This document shows, in pieces, positions 32,505 through 40,077 of a DNA stretch of 64,000 bases. Source of the DNA: Bacteroides_D sp963546395 (GTDB lineage: Bacteria > Bacteroidota > Bacteroidia > Bacteroidales > CAJPTX01); NCBI GenBank assembly GCA_963546395.1, contig CAUUMS010000007.1, forward strand, positions 35,298 to 99,297. The letters are read 5' to 3'. How positions within the stretch are numbered: the first letter of the stretch is position 1; every line of letters begins with the position of its first letter. Below the pieces are notes generated by a model. It saw only the letters and a list, made by a program, of their open reading frames with translations, was not told the DNA's origin and ran no database searches. The translations under genes and the position numbers were made by a program.

Positions 32505-33464
32505 CTAGTTCTCCCCCTTAAGCCGAAAGAGCTCCATCGCCATGCGGCACACCCTATCCACCCCGAGGCCCGCCTCCAGCATCACGAGATCGGGGGCGCC
32601 AGACTGACCGAATTCGTCATTCACCCCAATAGAGCGTATTATGGCAGGGCATCTCTCACCTAGCACCTCGGCCACTGCGCTGCCCATCCCTCCGTGACGC
32701 TGGTGCTCCTCCAGGGTCACCACGAGCCGCGTGTCCCGCACCGATTCTAGCAGCATACCCCAATCTGGGGCCGTTATCTCGTACATGTTCAGGAGCGCAA
32801 CGCCCACGTGCTCCTTAGCCAGACGGCGTATCGTCTCTATAGCGACCCACAGCATATGCCCCGTGGCCACCATCGTGAGGTCTTTCCCCTGCGAGACGGG
32901 CATAAATCCTCCCTCGTACACCTCGCTCCGCGACGTGTGGTTGGGCACGTTCATCCGGCCGAGGCGGATGTATGTCGGCCCCGACAGGCCCTCCAGCAGC
33001 ATAGCCCTAGTGAGTGCGTAGGCCTGGTTAGCATCGCAGGGCGAGAACACCCGCATCCTCGGCAGGGTGCGCATTACAGCGATATCCTCGAGGGCCTGAT
33101 GCGTTGCCCCATCGGGCCCCACCGATAGCCCCGCATGCGCGCCCGCTATCAGCACCGGGAGGGCGTTGTAGCAGATGCTCACGCGGATCTGGTCCAGCGC
33201 CCGTGTCGTGCAGAACGCCGCGTAGGTCGCCATCACGGGGGTATACCCGCACATGGCCAGCCCAGCAGCCAGCCCGGCCATATTCTGCTCGGCAATCCCC
33301 ACCGAGATAAATTGGTTGGGGTAACGCTCTGCGAAGGTCGTGAGGAAGAGCGAGCCTGTGACATCCGCCCCCAGCACCACCAGCTTAGGCCGTAGTGCTG
33401 CTACCTCAGTGATTGCCTCGGCGAAACCCTCGCGCGTCGAGTGCGCCCCTCCCCCCCCTAGCAT
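32505..33464 (-). CDS. transketolase, C-terminal subunit, copy 2
   Basis: 319 residues. Same domains as copy 1: the conserved glutamate in VGIAEQNMAGLAAGLA, AGAHAGLSVGPDGATHQ, the RLGRMNVP segment and a C-terminal domain ending NDEFGQSGAPDLVM. The start ATG overlaps the stop of the N-terminal subunit gene (ATGCTAG), followed by a run of seven or more G (MLGGGG), a possible slippage spot. Clearly divergent from copy 1 rather than a recent duplicate. Confidence 0.9.
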   Translation of the reverse strand: MLGGGGAHSTREGFAEAITEVAALRPKLVVLGADVTGSLFLTTFAERYPNQFISVGIAEQNMAGLAAGLAMCGYTPVMATYAAFCTTRALDQIRVSICYNALPVLIAGAHAGLSVGPDGATHQALEDIAVMRTLPRMRVFSPCDANQAYALTRAMLLEGLSGPTYIRLGRMNVPNHTSRSEVYEGGFMPVSQGKDLTMVATGHMLWVAIETIRRLAKEHVGVALLNMYEITAPDWGMLLESVRDTRLVVTLEEHQRHGGMGSAVAEVLGERCPAIIRSIGVNDEFGQSGAPDLVMLEAGLGVDRVCRMAMELFRLKGEN

Positions 33465-34372
33465 GCTCCGCCTCGTTTTGCGCGGTAAACTCGTAGCGGC
33501 TCAGGTCCAGCACCCCGCCAACCCATCTGCCGTCCCTGGTAGGAACGCTCCAACTCCGCCAGGAATTTCGTTCCCTGCTCGGCGGTTGGGGCCTTGCCAT
33601 GCCACTGGTGATCCCCCTCGATACTCTCGATGCCACACCCCATCACCGTCTTGGCAATTATCAGACTAGGCCTGGTGTTCCCTGAGACAGACACCTGCCC
33701 CAGCGCCGTCTGCAACTCCCGCACGCTGTGGCCATCCACCTCGATCACGTTCCACCCGAAGGCGAGCCATTTGCTCGCCAGCGGCTCGAGGTTCATCACC
33801 TCACTAGTTGGGCCGTCTATTTGCAGGCCATTCCTATCCACAATCGCCACCAGGTTTCCGACCTGATGGTGCGATGCCGCCATAGCCGCCTCCCACACCT
33901 GCCCCTCCTGGAGCTCCCCGTCACCCATCAGCACATAGGCACGCCAGCTCTCGTTGCGCATGCGCGCTCCCAGGGCGAGTCCCAATGCGATAGACAGCCC
34001 TTGCCCCAGCGAGCCCGACGAGCTCTCTACCCCTGGTAGACCGTGCATCAGCGAGGGATGCCCCTGTAGGGGTGAGCCCAGCTGGCGGAGCGTGTAGAGC
34101 AACTCCTCATCGAAGAAGCCCCGCAGTGCCAACGCCGCGTAATAGGCCGGGGCCACATGGCCAGCAGAGAGGATGAATCGGTCGCGGTGGTTAGCCTTCG
34201 GCGCATCGGGATAGAGATTCAGCACCGAACCGTAGAGCACCGCCAGGATATCGGCCGAGCTCATCGAGCCTCCCAGATGCCCCGAGCCCGCAGCCACCAG
34301 CATACGCACCACGCTTGTGCGTATGCCATGCGCAAACTCCTCTAGCTCCCTCCAATCCCGTGGACGCAGCAT
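33458..34372 (-). CDS. transketolase, N-terminal subunit, copy 2
   Basis: 304 residues from ATG 34372 (MLRPRDWRELEEFAHGIR), which leaves a 10-base gap to the upstream SPOR gene; an open frame to 34426 would overlap it by 44 bases. Seen: GSGHLGGSMS, GSLGQGLSIALG, the thiamine diphosphate motif GDGELQEG with NGLQIDGP downstream, and the HWHGKAP-type tail. Partner of 32505-33464. It sits in a minus-strand run with the SPOR protein and perhaps the Ldh2-family gene. Unlike locus 1 there is no gene between the two halves. Confidence 0.9.
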   Translation of the reverse strand: MLRPRDWRELEEFAHGIRTSVVRMLVAAGSGHLGGSMSSADILAVLYGSVLNLYPDAPKANHRDRFILSAGHVAPAYYAALALRGFFDEELLYTLRQLGSPLQGHPSLMHGLPGVESSSGSLGQGLSIALGLALGARMRNESWRAYVLMGDGELQEGQVWEAAMAASHHQVGNLVAIVDRNGLQIDGPTSEVMNLEPLASKWLAFGWNVIEVDGHSVRELQTALGQVSVSGNTRPSLIIAKTVMGCGIESIEGDHQWHGKAPTAEQGTKFLAELERSYQGRQMGWRGAGPEPLRVYRAKRGGAC

Positions 34373-34382
34373 AAGCCCTACC

Positions 34383-34946
34383 CTATTTTTTCGACTCCAC
34401 TGCGGCAGGCGTAACCCCTGCGTCACTCACCGAGTCCGCAGTGCGGAGGCTCGGGAAATTGATAGTCGCAGTCACCACAAACGCTTGCGGGTAGCGGGGC
34501 AGTAGCCTCTTGCGGAAGTACAGTGCCTCGAACCGTGTGCGGAAGTCGCCCACCGTGACCCGGTAGTTCGGAGCCTCAAAAGTGCGATAGACCGGTGTGC
34601 CCGGCATCTCGCTCAGCACCTGCTCCTGAATGCGTCGGCTCGCCTCGCGGGCCGCTTTGCCCACATCGCGGTAGATGCGCACCCGGTAGCCACGCATGGT
34701 GGGGTGCTTAGCCGACTCCGACACGTAGCGAGCCATAGCCCCCTCTAGCTGGGCCGGCTGCACAATCTGCACCCGTCCTAGCGCATTGCTCTCGGCGCGC
34801 AGGCGACGAAAGATATCGTCCTCACCCCCTTGCGCCCTTACGTGCCGCGGGGCCAAACAGAGGACTAGCATTGCCACTGCCGCCATGCACGCCACGCATA
34901 GGATCCTAAGGCTCTGCGCCGTCGGCAATCCCTTGGTATACCCCAT
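34383..34946 (-). CDS. SPOR domain protein, exported
   Basis: 187 residues. Signal peptide (hydrophobic 13-32, ending VRAQG), a linker, then a C-terminal SPOR-type domain (about 95-170): GYRVRIYRDVGKAAREASRR, then YRTFEAPNYRVTVGDFRTRFEALYFRKRLLPRYPQAFVV. SPOR domains bind denuded glycan strands at the division site. It is probably in an operon with the second transketolase pair, a functional mix that may be only a shared promoter. Confidence 0.8.
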   Translation of the reverse strand: MGYTKGLPTAQSLRILCVACMAAVAMLVLCLAPRHVRAQGGEDDIFRRLRAESNALGRVQIVQPAQLEGAMARYVSESAKHPTMRGYRVRIYRDVGKAAREASRRIQEQVLSEMPGTPVYRTFEAPNYRVTVGDFRTRFEALYFRKRLLPRYPQAFVVTATINFPSLRTADSVSDAGVTPAAVESKK

Positions 34947-34990
34947 ACCGTCAACGGTAGATTTTGCCTGTCACACTACATCATCGCTTG

Positions 34991-34998
34991 CAAAGATA
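34991..34998 (-). promoter_or_regulatory. promoter -7 element (TATCTTTG) for the SPOR / transketolase 2 genes
   Basis: On the minus strand TATCTTTG lies 45 bases upstream of the SPOR gene start. No -33 at standard spacing. Confidence 0.5.
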
Positions 34999-35057
34999 CC
35001 CATTTCTCGCCAAACGCTCAGCCTGTGCACCTTGCCCCATCCGGTGGCAAGTGGCGG

Positions 35058-36143
35058 TTAGTCTGGCTGGTAGGGTAAGGGCTCGCACTCCAGCTGCTGT
35101 GCCACGCTTGCGAGACGTTGCAAAGTGCGCGGGGTGAGGGGTATCCCATTCTTGAGGCGGGCTTCCCGAGTGCTTCGCTCCTTGTCGCCCGGAATGATGA
35201 TGCCCGGCGTGCCCCCGATGCCCTTTGCGTTGCGGAACGTGTCAATCCATGCATCCGACCACGCCTTGAACTCTTTGATTGGGCGAAACGCATCGGCACG
35301 TATAGCCCCGAAGAAATGGCCCAAACCATCCCCCATGGGGGCTGGGCGCACGGGGCGGTAGGCCACCTGCGGGGGCACGAATGGCCCGAAGCACGCCCCG
35401 CCGAACAGCGAGGCAAACATGTCCACCATGGCCCCCAGGCAGAACCCCTTGTGCGATCCGTGGGCGAGGTCGCCCCCCAGCGGGAGCAGGGCTCCCCCCC
35501 GATCGAGCGTGCCGAGATCGGTGGACGGATTGCCCACCGCATCCTGTAGCACCCCCTGCGGCACGTGCGCCGACGAGGACGGCACCACCTCCAGTCCCTC
35601 CTCCGAGAGTACCGAGGTGGTGAAATCGATTACCAGTGGCGGGTGACGATGCGTGGGCACAGCCATCGCCATCGGGTTCGCCCCGAGCATGCGGCTACTC
35701 CCGTACACCGGGGCCACAATGGGCGGGGCGTTGCTCATGACGATGCCCACCATGTCGGCCTCCAGGGCCATCATGGCGTAGTAGGCCCCCATGCCGAAGT
35801 GGTGACTATCGCGCACGGCCACCCACCCAGTGCCCGCGGTGCGCGCCTTCTCCATGGCCAGCTCCATAGCCCGCTTGGCCACCACGGGCCCCAGACTGGA
35901 GTCGGCATCCATGGTAGCCGTGGAAGGACTCTGGTACACCACCTGCACGTTGGGATGCACCTTGGCGCGCCCAGCCACCGTGAGGTAGTAGAAATCCATC
36001 ACCCGCGACACCCCCTGGCTGGCAATGCCCCGCAGATCGGCCTCCACCAGCACCCGCGCCACGGTGTTCGCATCATCGTATGGGCAATCGAGACGAGCGA
36101 AGAGCATCGTCACGTAGTCCAGTAGCAGGTTGGCTCTTACCAT
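35058..36143 (-). CDS. malate/L-lactate dehydrogenase family protein (Ldh2/Mdh2 type)
   Basis: 361 residues. NAD(P)-dependent oxidoreductase of the LDH2 fold, unrelated to classical LDH; members oxidise malate, sulfolactate, ureidoglycolate or similar 2-hydroxy acids. Seen: EADLRGIASQGVSR, RDSHHFGMGAYY (catalytic His), MSNAPPIVAPVYG, LGANPMAMAVPT, and GSHKGFCLGAMVDM. Substrate not decidable. A divalent-cation-free Rossmann-unlike fold, length as in the family. The gap to the SPOR gene is 111 bases with a promoter element, so it is likely a separate transcript. Confidence 0.85.
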   Translation of the reverse strand: MVRANLLLDYVTMLFARLDCPYDDANTVARVLVEADLRGIASQGVSRVMDFYYLTVAGRAKVHPNVQVVYQSPSTATMDADSSLGPVVAKRAMELAMEKARTAGTGWVAVRDSHHFGMGAYYAMMALEADMVGIVMSNAPPIVAPVYGSSRMLGANPMAMAVPTHRHPPLVIDFTTSVLSEEGLEVVPSSSAHVPQGVLQDAVGNPSTDLGTLDRGGALLPLGGDLAHGSHKGFCLGAMVDMFASLFGGACFGPFVPPQVAYRPVRPAPMGDGLGHFFGAIRADAFRPIKEFKAWSDAWIDTFRNAKGIGGTPGIIIPGDKERSTREARLKNGIPLTPRTLQRLASVAQQLECEPLPYQPD

Positions 36144-36188
36144 GACCCCAGCGCGCTAGAACAGCTCGGCATGCGGTGCGCGAGCAAG

Positions 36189-37046
36189 CTAGATAATGGG
36201 TACCTCCACCCCCGGCGCCCGCACCACGAACGGAGGATTAATCAGGCTCTCCTTATTGTAGATCAGCGGCTCGTGGCTGTGCATGTCCACCAGCTCCATG
36301 CCTGCCAGCTCGGCGATGGCCTGCCCGGCCGCGGTGTCCCACTCGGTGGTAGGGGTGATGCGCGGGTACACATCGGCCTTCCCCTCAGCCACCATGCAAA
36401 TCTTCAGCGAGGAGCCCTTGGAGATGACCTCCATGTCGGAGTGCATCTTGCGCAGCTTCTCGAAGTAGTCCGCCATCTCGGGAGCCATGTGCGAGCGGCT
36501 TCCCACCACCGTGAATCGGCGCGACTCCAGCGAGAGCGGGAGCCGGTTGGCCGCGGGACGCAGTACGTCGAATTCGCACTCCTCAATGGATCCGTCAAAC
36601 GAGTAGCCATCGATCTTGAACGCCCCCTGGCCTCGCAGTCCGAAGTAGAGCGTGCGCGCTGCAGGCACCACCACCACCCCCAGCACGGAGCGGCCATTCT
36701 CTATCAGGGCGATATTCACCGTGAACTCATCATTCACCTTGATGAACTCCTTGGTACCATCCAGGGGATCGACGAGCCAGAAGAGCTCCCAGTTCTTCCG
36801 CTCATCGAAGTGCAACATGCGTCCCTCCTCGCTCAGCATGGGGATCCGTGTGCGCAGGAGGCTCTGCCGTATGGTCTCGTGCGATTCGCGGTCGGCAACC
36901 GTCAGCGGGGTGGAATCAGACTTGAGGTTCACCTCGAAGTTGCCCGACCTGTACACCGCCATAATTTTGTCGGAGGCCGTCAGGGCCGCGTACACCGCCT
37001 CGGGCAGCAATTTCAGCAGCACCCCGTCGGGGAGAGTGGACATCAT
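36189..37046 (-). CDS. cysQ: 3'(2'),5'-bisphosphate nucleotidase
   Basis: 285 residues, inositol monophosphatase superfamily. Hydrolyses PAP/PAPS in sulfate assimilation or salvage. Metal-binding motifs: SEEGR near residue 72, the DPLDGTKEF motif (93-101), and WDTAAGQAIAELAGM in the C-terminal half; FTVNIALIENG after the DPLDGT motif is CysQ-like. A promoter element lies 24 bases upstream of the start. 45 bases separate it from the Ldh2-family gene, so the two may be co-transcribed. Confidence 0.9.
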   Translation of the reverse strand: MMSTLPDGVLLKLLPEAVYAALTASDKIMAVYRSGNFEVNLKSDSTPLTVADRESHETIRQSLLRTRIPMLSEEGRMLHFDERKNWELFWLVDPLDGTKEFIKVNDEFTVNIALIENGRSVLGVVVVPAARTLYFGLRGQGAFKIDGYSFDGSIEECEFDVLRPAANRLPLSLESRRFTVVGSRSHMAPEMADYFEKLRKMHSDMEVISKGSSLKICMVAEGKADVYPRITPTTEWDTAAGQAIAELAGMELVDMHSHEPLIYNKESLINPPFVVRAPGVEVPII

Positions 37047-37069
37047 GTGCTAGCACTTTATCGTTCTCG

Positions 37070-37077
37070 CAAAGATA
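37070..37077 (-). promoter_or_regulatory. promoter -7 element (TATCTTTG) for cysQ
   Basis: On the minus strand TATCTTTG, 24 bases before the cysQ ATG, which implies a short leader. Confidence 0.5.
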
Positions 37078-37170
37078 GTGAACTTCGCCGACCGATTCGA
37101 CGCATCGCCCCCATCTTTTGCCTGTCCCGCCATGCGGCAGATGGCATGGGGCATCCCCCCAGCAAAAAGG

Positions 37171-37236
37171 CACCAACACCGTACCAAGAACGCCCAAATA
37201 TGGACTTGATACGGCGTTGGTACGGCTATGCTACGG
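37171..37236. repeat. dispersed palindromic repeat, copy C
   Basis: The clearest inverted repeat of the three: left arm CACCAACACCGTACCAAG and right arm CTTGATACGGCGTTGGTA, complementary at 16 of 18 positions, around a short A/T-rich centre (CCCAAATATGGA). The tail CTATGCTAC matches copies A and B. Confidence 0.75.
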
Positions 37237-37610
37237 AGCAGGTGGGGCGATAGAGACGCTCGTCACCTTTCGCTTTATCACGATAGTGCCGAGTAAGCGG
37301 TCTGTATGAAAGCGCAGCGCAACCGATATCGATCCCCCATGTAGAAAGCCACTCCCTCCGATAGCCCCTGTAACCTCTTTGCCGCAAATTCGTATCCTCA
37401 TTCCGGGATAGAGCGTCGCCAGGCCGGCGACGAATTCGAAATATATAAACGAGGGTAAAACGGACATGCGGCGAATCGCTAACCGGGCTGTGGCTGGTGG
37501 CGGATGTCGCGGTTGCCAGTTCGCCCAGCAGTGTATGGTAAGCGATCCTTTGCTAGTTTTCTCGGTGGGAGCACGAAGGGGTGACAAGGCAGGATCGTAG
37601 GTAAAATGGC

Positions 37611-37618
37611 TACATTTG
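37611..37618 (+). promoter_or_regulatory. promoter -7 element (TACATTTG) for the rfb operon
   Basis: TACATTTG 50 bases before the rfbA ATG. No TTTG at -33. Confidence 0.5.
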
Positions 37619-37667
37619 CGGCGGTTCCCTTGCCCGTGCGGGTGGGTGGACGTAGCTCAGAAAGCGT

Positions 37668-38537
37668 ATGAAAGGCATTATACTGGCCGGTGGGGCCGGA
37701 ACACGCTTGGGGCCACTCACAAGCTGCCTATCGAAACAACTGCTTCCGGTGTATGACAAGCCGATGGTGTACTATCCGCTGTCGGTGCTCATGCTCGCTG
37801 GGATCCGCGAGGTGCTACTCATCAGCACGCCGCAAGATCTTCCACACTACGAGCGGCTGCTAGGCGACGGGGCACGGCTGGGGCTACGCATCCAGTACGC
37901 TACGCAGACAGCCCCCCGGGGGCTCGCGGAGGCATTCCTGATTGGCGAGAGCTATCTTGACGGTGAGGGTGCATGCCTGGTGCTCGGGGACAACATCTTC
38001 TACGGGGCCGACTTCACGCGCATGCTGCGCGAAGCGACTGAGCTGGAGTCGGGGGCTCGTATTTTTGGCTACGCGGTGCGTGATCCGCAACGCTACGGGG
38101 TGGCCGAGGTGACGGCCCAGGGGCAGGTGGTTAGCCTGGAGGAAAAGCCCCAGTGTCCCAAGTCGCAGATAGCGGTGACGGGACTCTACTTTTACGACAG
38201 CACCGTGTGTGCTAAGGCTCGCGCGCTGCGTCCCTCGCCGCGCGGCGAGCTGGAGATTACCGATCTCAATCGGCTATACCTGGCCGAGGGATCGCTCAGC
38301 CTGACCCAGTTGCCACGCGGCATGGCCTGGCTGGATACGGGTACGCCGGAGAGCCTGCTGCAAGCGGCCCACTTCATCCACACCATCCAGACCCGCCAGG
38401 GGTTACAGGTGGCCTGCCTGGAGGAGATAGCCTACCGCTGCGGGTATATCGACCGGGAACAACTACGCACGCTGGCCACCCAGCTCGGCCCAAGCGAATA
38501 TGGGCAATACGTGCGGCAACTCGCGGAGGAGGGGTAG
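37668..38537 (+). CDS. rfbA: glucose-1-phosphate thymidylyltransferase
   Basis: 289 residues, RmlA type. Makes dTDP-glucose from glucose-1-phosphate and dTTP, the first step to dTDP-L-rhamnose. Seen: GGAGTRLGPLT (nucleotide loop, residues 8-18), KQLLPVYDKPMVYYPLS, LGDNIFYG, EEKPQCPKSQIAVTGLYFYD and the C-terminal WLDTGTPESL. Start at the first ATG, 50 bases after the promoter element. Followed after 4 bases by rfbC and then by rfbD with overlap, so one operon. The dehydratase gene rfbB is not in the window. Confidence 0.96.
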   Translation: MKGIILAGGAGTRLGPLTSCLSKQLLPVYDKPMVYYPLSVLMLAGIREVLLISTPQDLPHYERLLGDGARLGLRIQYATQTAPRGLAEAFLIGESYLDGEGACLVLGDNIFYGADFTRMLREATELESGARIFGYAVRDPQRYGVAEVTAQGQVVSLEEKPQCPKSQIAVTGLYFYDSTVCAKARALRPSPRGELEITDLNRLYLAEGSLSLTQLPRGMAWLDTGTPESLLQAAHFIHTIQTRQGLQVACLEEIAYRCGYIDREQLRTLATQLGPSEYGQYVRQLAEEG

Positions 38538-38541
38538 ACGT

Positions 38542-39090
38542 ATGCGCATAGAGCCGACAGAGCTAGAGGGGGTGTTGCTGCTCTACCCCGATGTGCATCC
38601 CGATGCGCGGGGCTACTTTTTCGAGAGCTACAGCAGCAGACGTTTTGTAGAATTGGGGCTGGGCACCTTCGAGGCGCAAGACAATGAGTCGATGTCGGCG
38701 CGGGGTGTTGTGCGCGGGCTGCATTACCAGCTTGCGCCTCATGCGCAGGCTAAGCTCGTGCGCGCCGTGGCGGGGCGCATCTTCGACGTGGCTGTGGACG
38801 TGCGCCGCAGCTCACCCACGTTTGGCCGCTGGACAGGCCGCATCCTCGACGGGGAGAACCATGCTATGCTGTACATCCCGCAGGGGTTCGCCCACGGATT
38901 CAGCGTGCTGGAGGGCCCGGCTGTGGTGCAGTACAAGTGTGATGCTCCCTGGCATCCAGCCTCTGAGCGCGGCATCAGCTACCGGGATGCCACGCTGGCC
39001 ATCGATTGGCATTTGGATGGAATGGAACCGCTGGTGTCCCCGAAAGATGAGGGGCTCCCGTGCCTACAAGAAGCAGATCTAGCACCATGA
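38542..39090 (+). CDS. rfbC: dTDP-4-dehydrorhamnose 3,5-epimerase
   Basis: 182 residues from ATG 38542 (MRIEPTELEGV); an open frame to 38500 overlaps rfbA. Cupin enzyme, RmlC type. Seen: DARGYFFESYSSRRF, ARGVVRGLHYQ with the catalytic His, AKLVRAVAGRIFDVAVDVRRSSPTFG, IPQGFAHGFSVL and the YKCDAPWHPASERGI segment. Its last four bases overlap rfbD (ATGA). Confidence 0.95.
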   Translation: MRIEPTELEGVLLLYPDVHPDARGYFFESYSSRRFVELGLGTFEAQDNESMSARGVVRGLHYQLAPHAQAKLVRAVAGRIFDVAVDVRRSSPTFGRWTGRILDGENHAMLYIPQGFAHGFSVLEGPAVVQYKCDAPWHPASERGISYRDATLAIDWHLDGMEPLVSPKDEGLPCLQEADLAP

Positions 39091-40028
39091 GCAAGGGACA
39101 TGAAGAGGCATCGCACCGCCCTGGCCAGGATCTGCGCGTGCTGGTGACGGGAGCCGGGGGTCAGCTGGGGCAATCGATACGCCAGGTGCTGAAGCTAACG
39201 GGCCCCGTGGGCCCTCTCGAGACCGCCGTGCGGGTAGGTAGCACGCTGTGGCACTTTGCCGATCGACACACGTTGGACATCACCAAATCCAAGCTGGTAG
39301 CCGAAGCCATCACGGCGATACAGCCCGATGTGATACTGAACTGCGCTGCCTACACGGCAGTGGACAGGGCCGAGCAAGAGCCCGAGCTGGCCGATGCGGT
39401 GAACCGGAATGGTGTGGTCAACCTGCTGAACGCCTCGGCGCGCGGCGGATCCTTCATCATACACATCTCCACAGACTACGTGTTTGGCAACAGCGGAGCC
39501 GAGCCCCATCACGAGCTCGAGATTCCATCGCCACGCTGCGTCTACGCGCGCACCAAGCGCGATGGGGAGCTTGCGCTGCTGGGCACATGGCGCGCCATGG
39601 TGATACGCACCAGCTGGCTCTACTCGCAGTACGGGCACAACTTCTTCCGCACCGTGCTCAGCAAATGCGAGGAGGGAGCCCCCATGCGGGTAGTGTACGA
39701 CCAGGTGGGGTGCCCCACATGGGCAGGTAGCCTGGCCGCCGCGCTGGTACGCATGGTGGATCAGCGGAAATGGTCGGCAGGGATGTACCACTATAGCGAC
39801 CTCGGCGTGGCCAGCTGGTATGACATGGCCATGGCCATTCGCTCGCTGGCCGGGGCAGGCAACAGCATTGAGCCCATCAGGAGCCACGAGTACCCAAGCC
39901 AAGCCGCACGCCCCACACACAGCGTGCTTGACAGCACCAAGAGCCGTCGCGAGCTGGGACTACCAGCCGTGCATTGGCTGGCCGCCCTACAGGAGTGCTA
40001 CCAGGGCATGCAGGGTGGCGCTGCATAA
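39087..40028 (+). CDS. rfbD: dTDP-4-dehydrorhamnose reductase
   Basis: 313 residues from ATG 39087, overlapping the rfbC stop by 4 bases. RmlD, extended SDR family: final NADPH-dependent reduction to dTDP-L-rhamnose. Seen: VTGAGGQLGQS (nucleotide loop), NCAAYTAVDRAEQEPELADAVN, ISTDYVFG, and the catalytic YARTK. A 20-residue polar N-terminal extension precedes the Rossmann fold. It is followed after 49 bases by a phosphohexomutase. Confidence 0.94.
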   Translation: MSKGHEEASHRPGQDLRVLVTGAGGQLGQSIRQVLKLTGPVGPLETAVRVGSTLWHFADRHTLDITKSKLVAEAITAIQPDVILNCAAYTAVDRAEQEPELADAVNRNGVVNLLNASARGGSFIIHISTDYVFGNSGAEPHHELEIPSPRCVYARTKRDGELALLGTWRAMVIRTSWLYSQYGHNFFRTVLSKCEEGAPMRVVYDQVGCPTWAGSLAAALVRMVDQRKWSAGMYHYSDLGVASWYDMAMAIRSLAGAGNSIEPIRSHEYPSQAARPTHSVLDSTKSRRELGLPAVHWLAALQECYQGMQGGAA

Positions 40029-40077
40029 GCCCCGCTGGAGTCGAGGTGCACAATTCAACGTCAGAGAGAGAAGTCCG

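Larger units (their letters stand above)
37078..37667. other. divergent intergenic region cysQ / rfbA with repeat copy C
   Basis: About 590 bases. It contains repeat copy C (37171-37236) and the TACATTTG promoter element of rfbA. A 118-codon minus-strand frame (37231-37587) has no recognisable motif and is not accepted. Confidence 0.4.

Noticed and set aside
36171..37253. 360-codon plus-strand frame
   Set aside because: Lies antisense to cysQ, whose motifs (DPLDGTKEF and others) are unambiguous; a by-product of G+C-rich codon bias.
37231..37587. 118-codon minus-strand frame before rfbA
   Set aside because: No motif, overlaps repeat copy C and an rfbA leader region; composition looks like chance.
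39820..40077. N-terminal extension of the phosphohexomutase
   Set aside because: Overlaps rfbD and encodes no family-like sequence; ATG 40078 starts the standard N-terminus.
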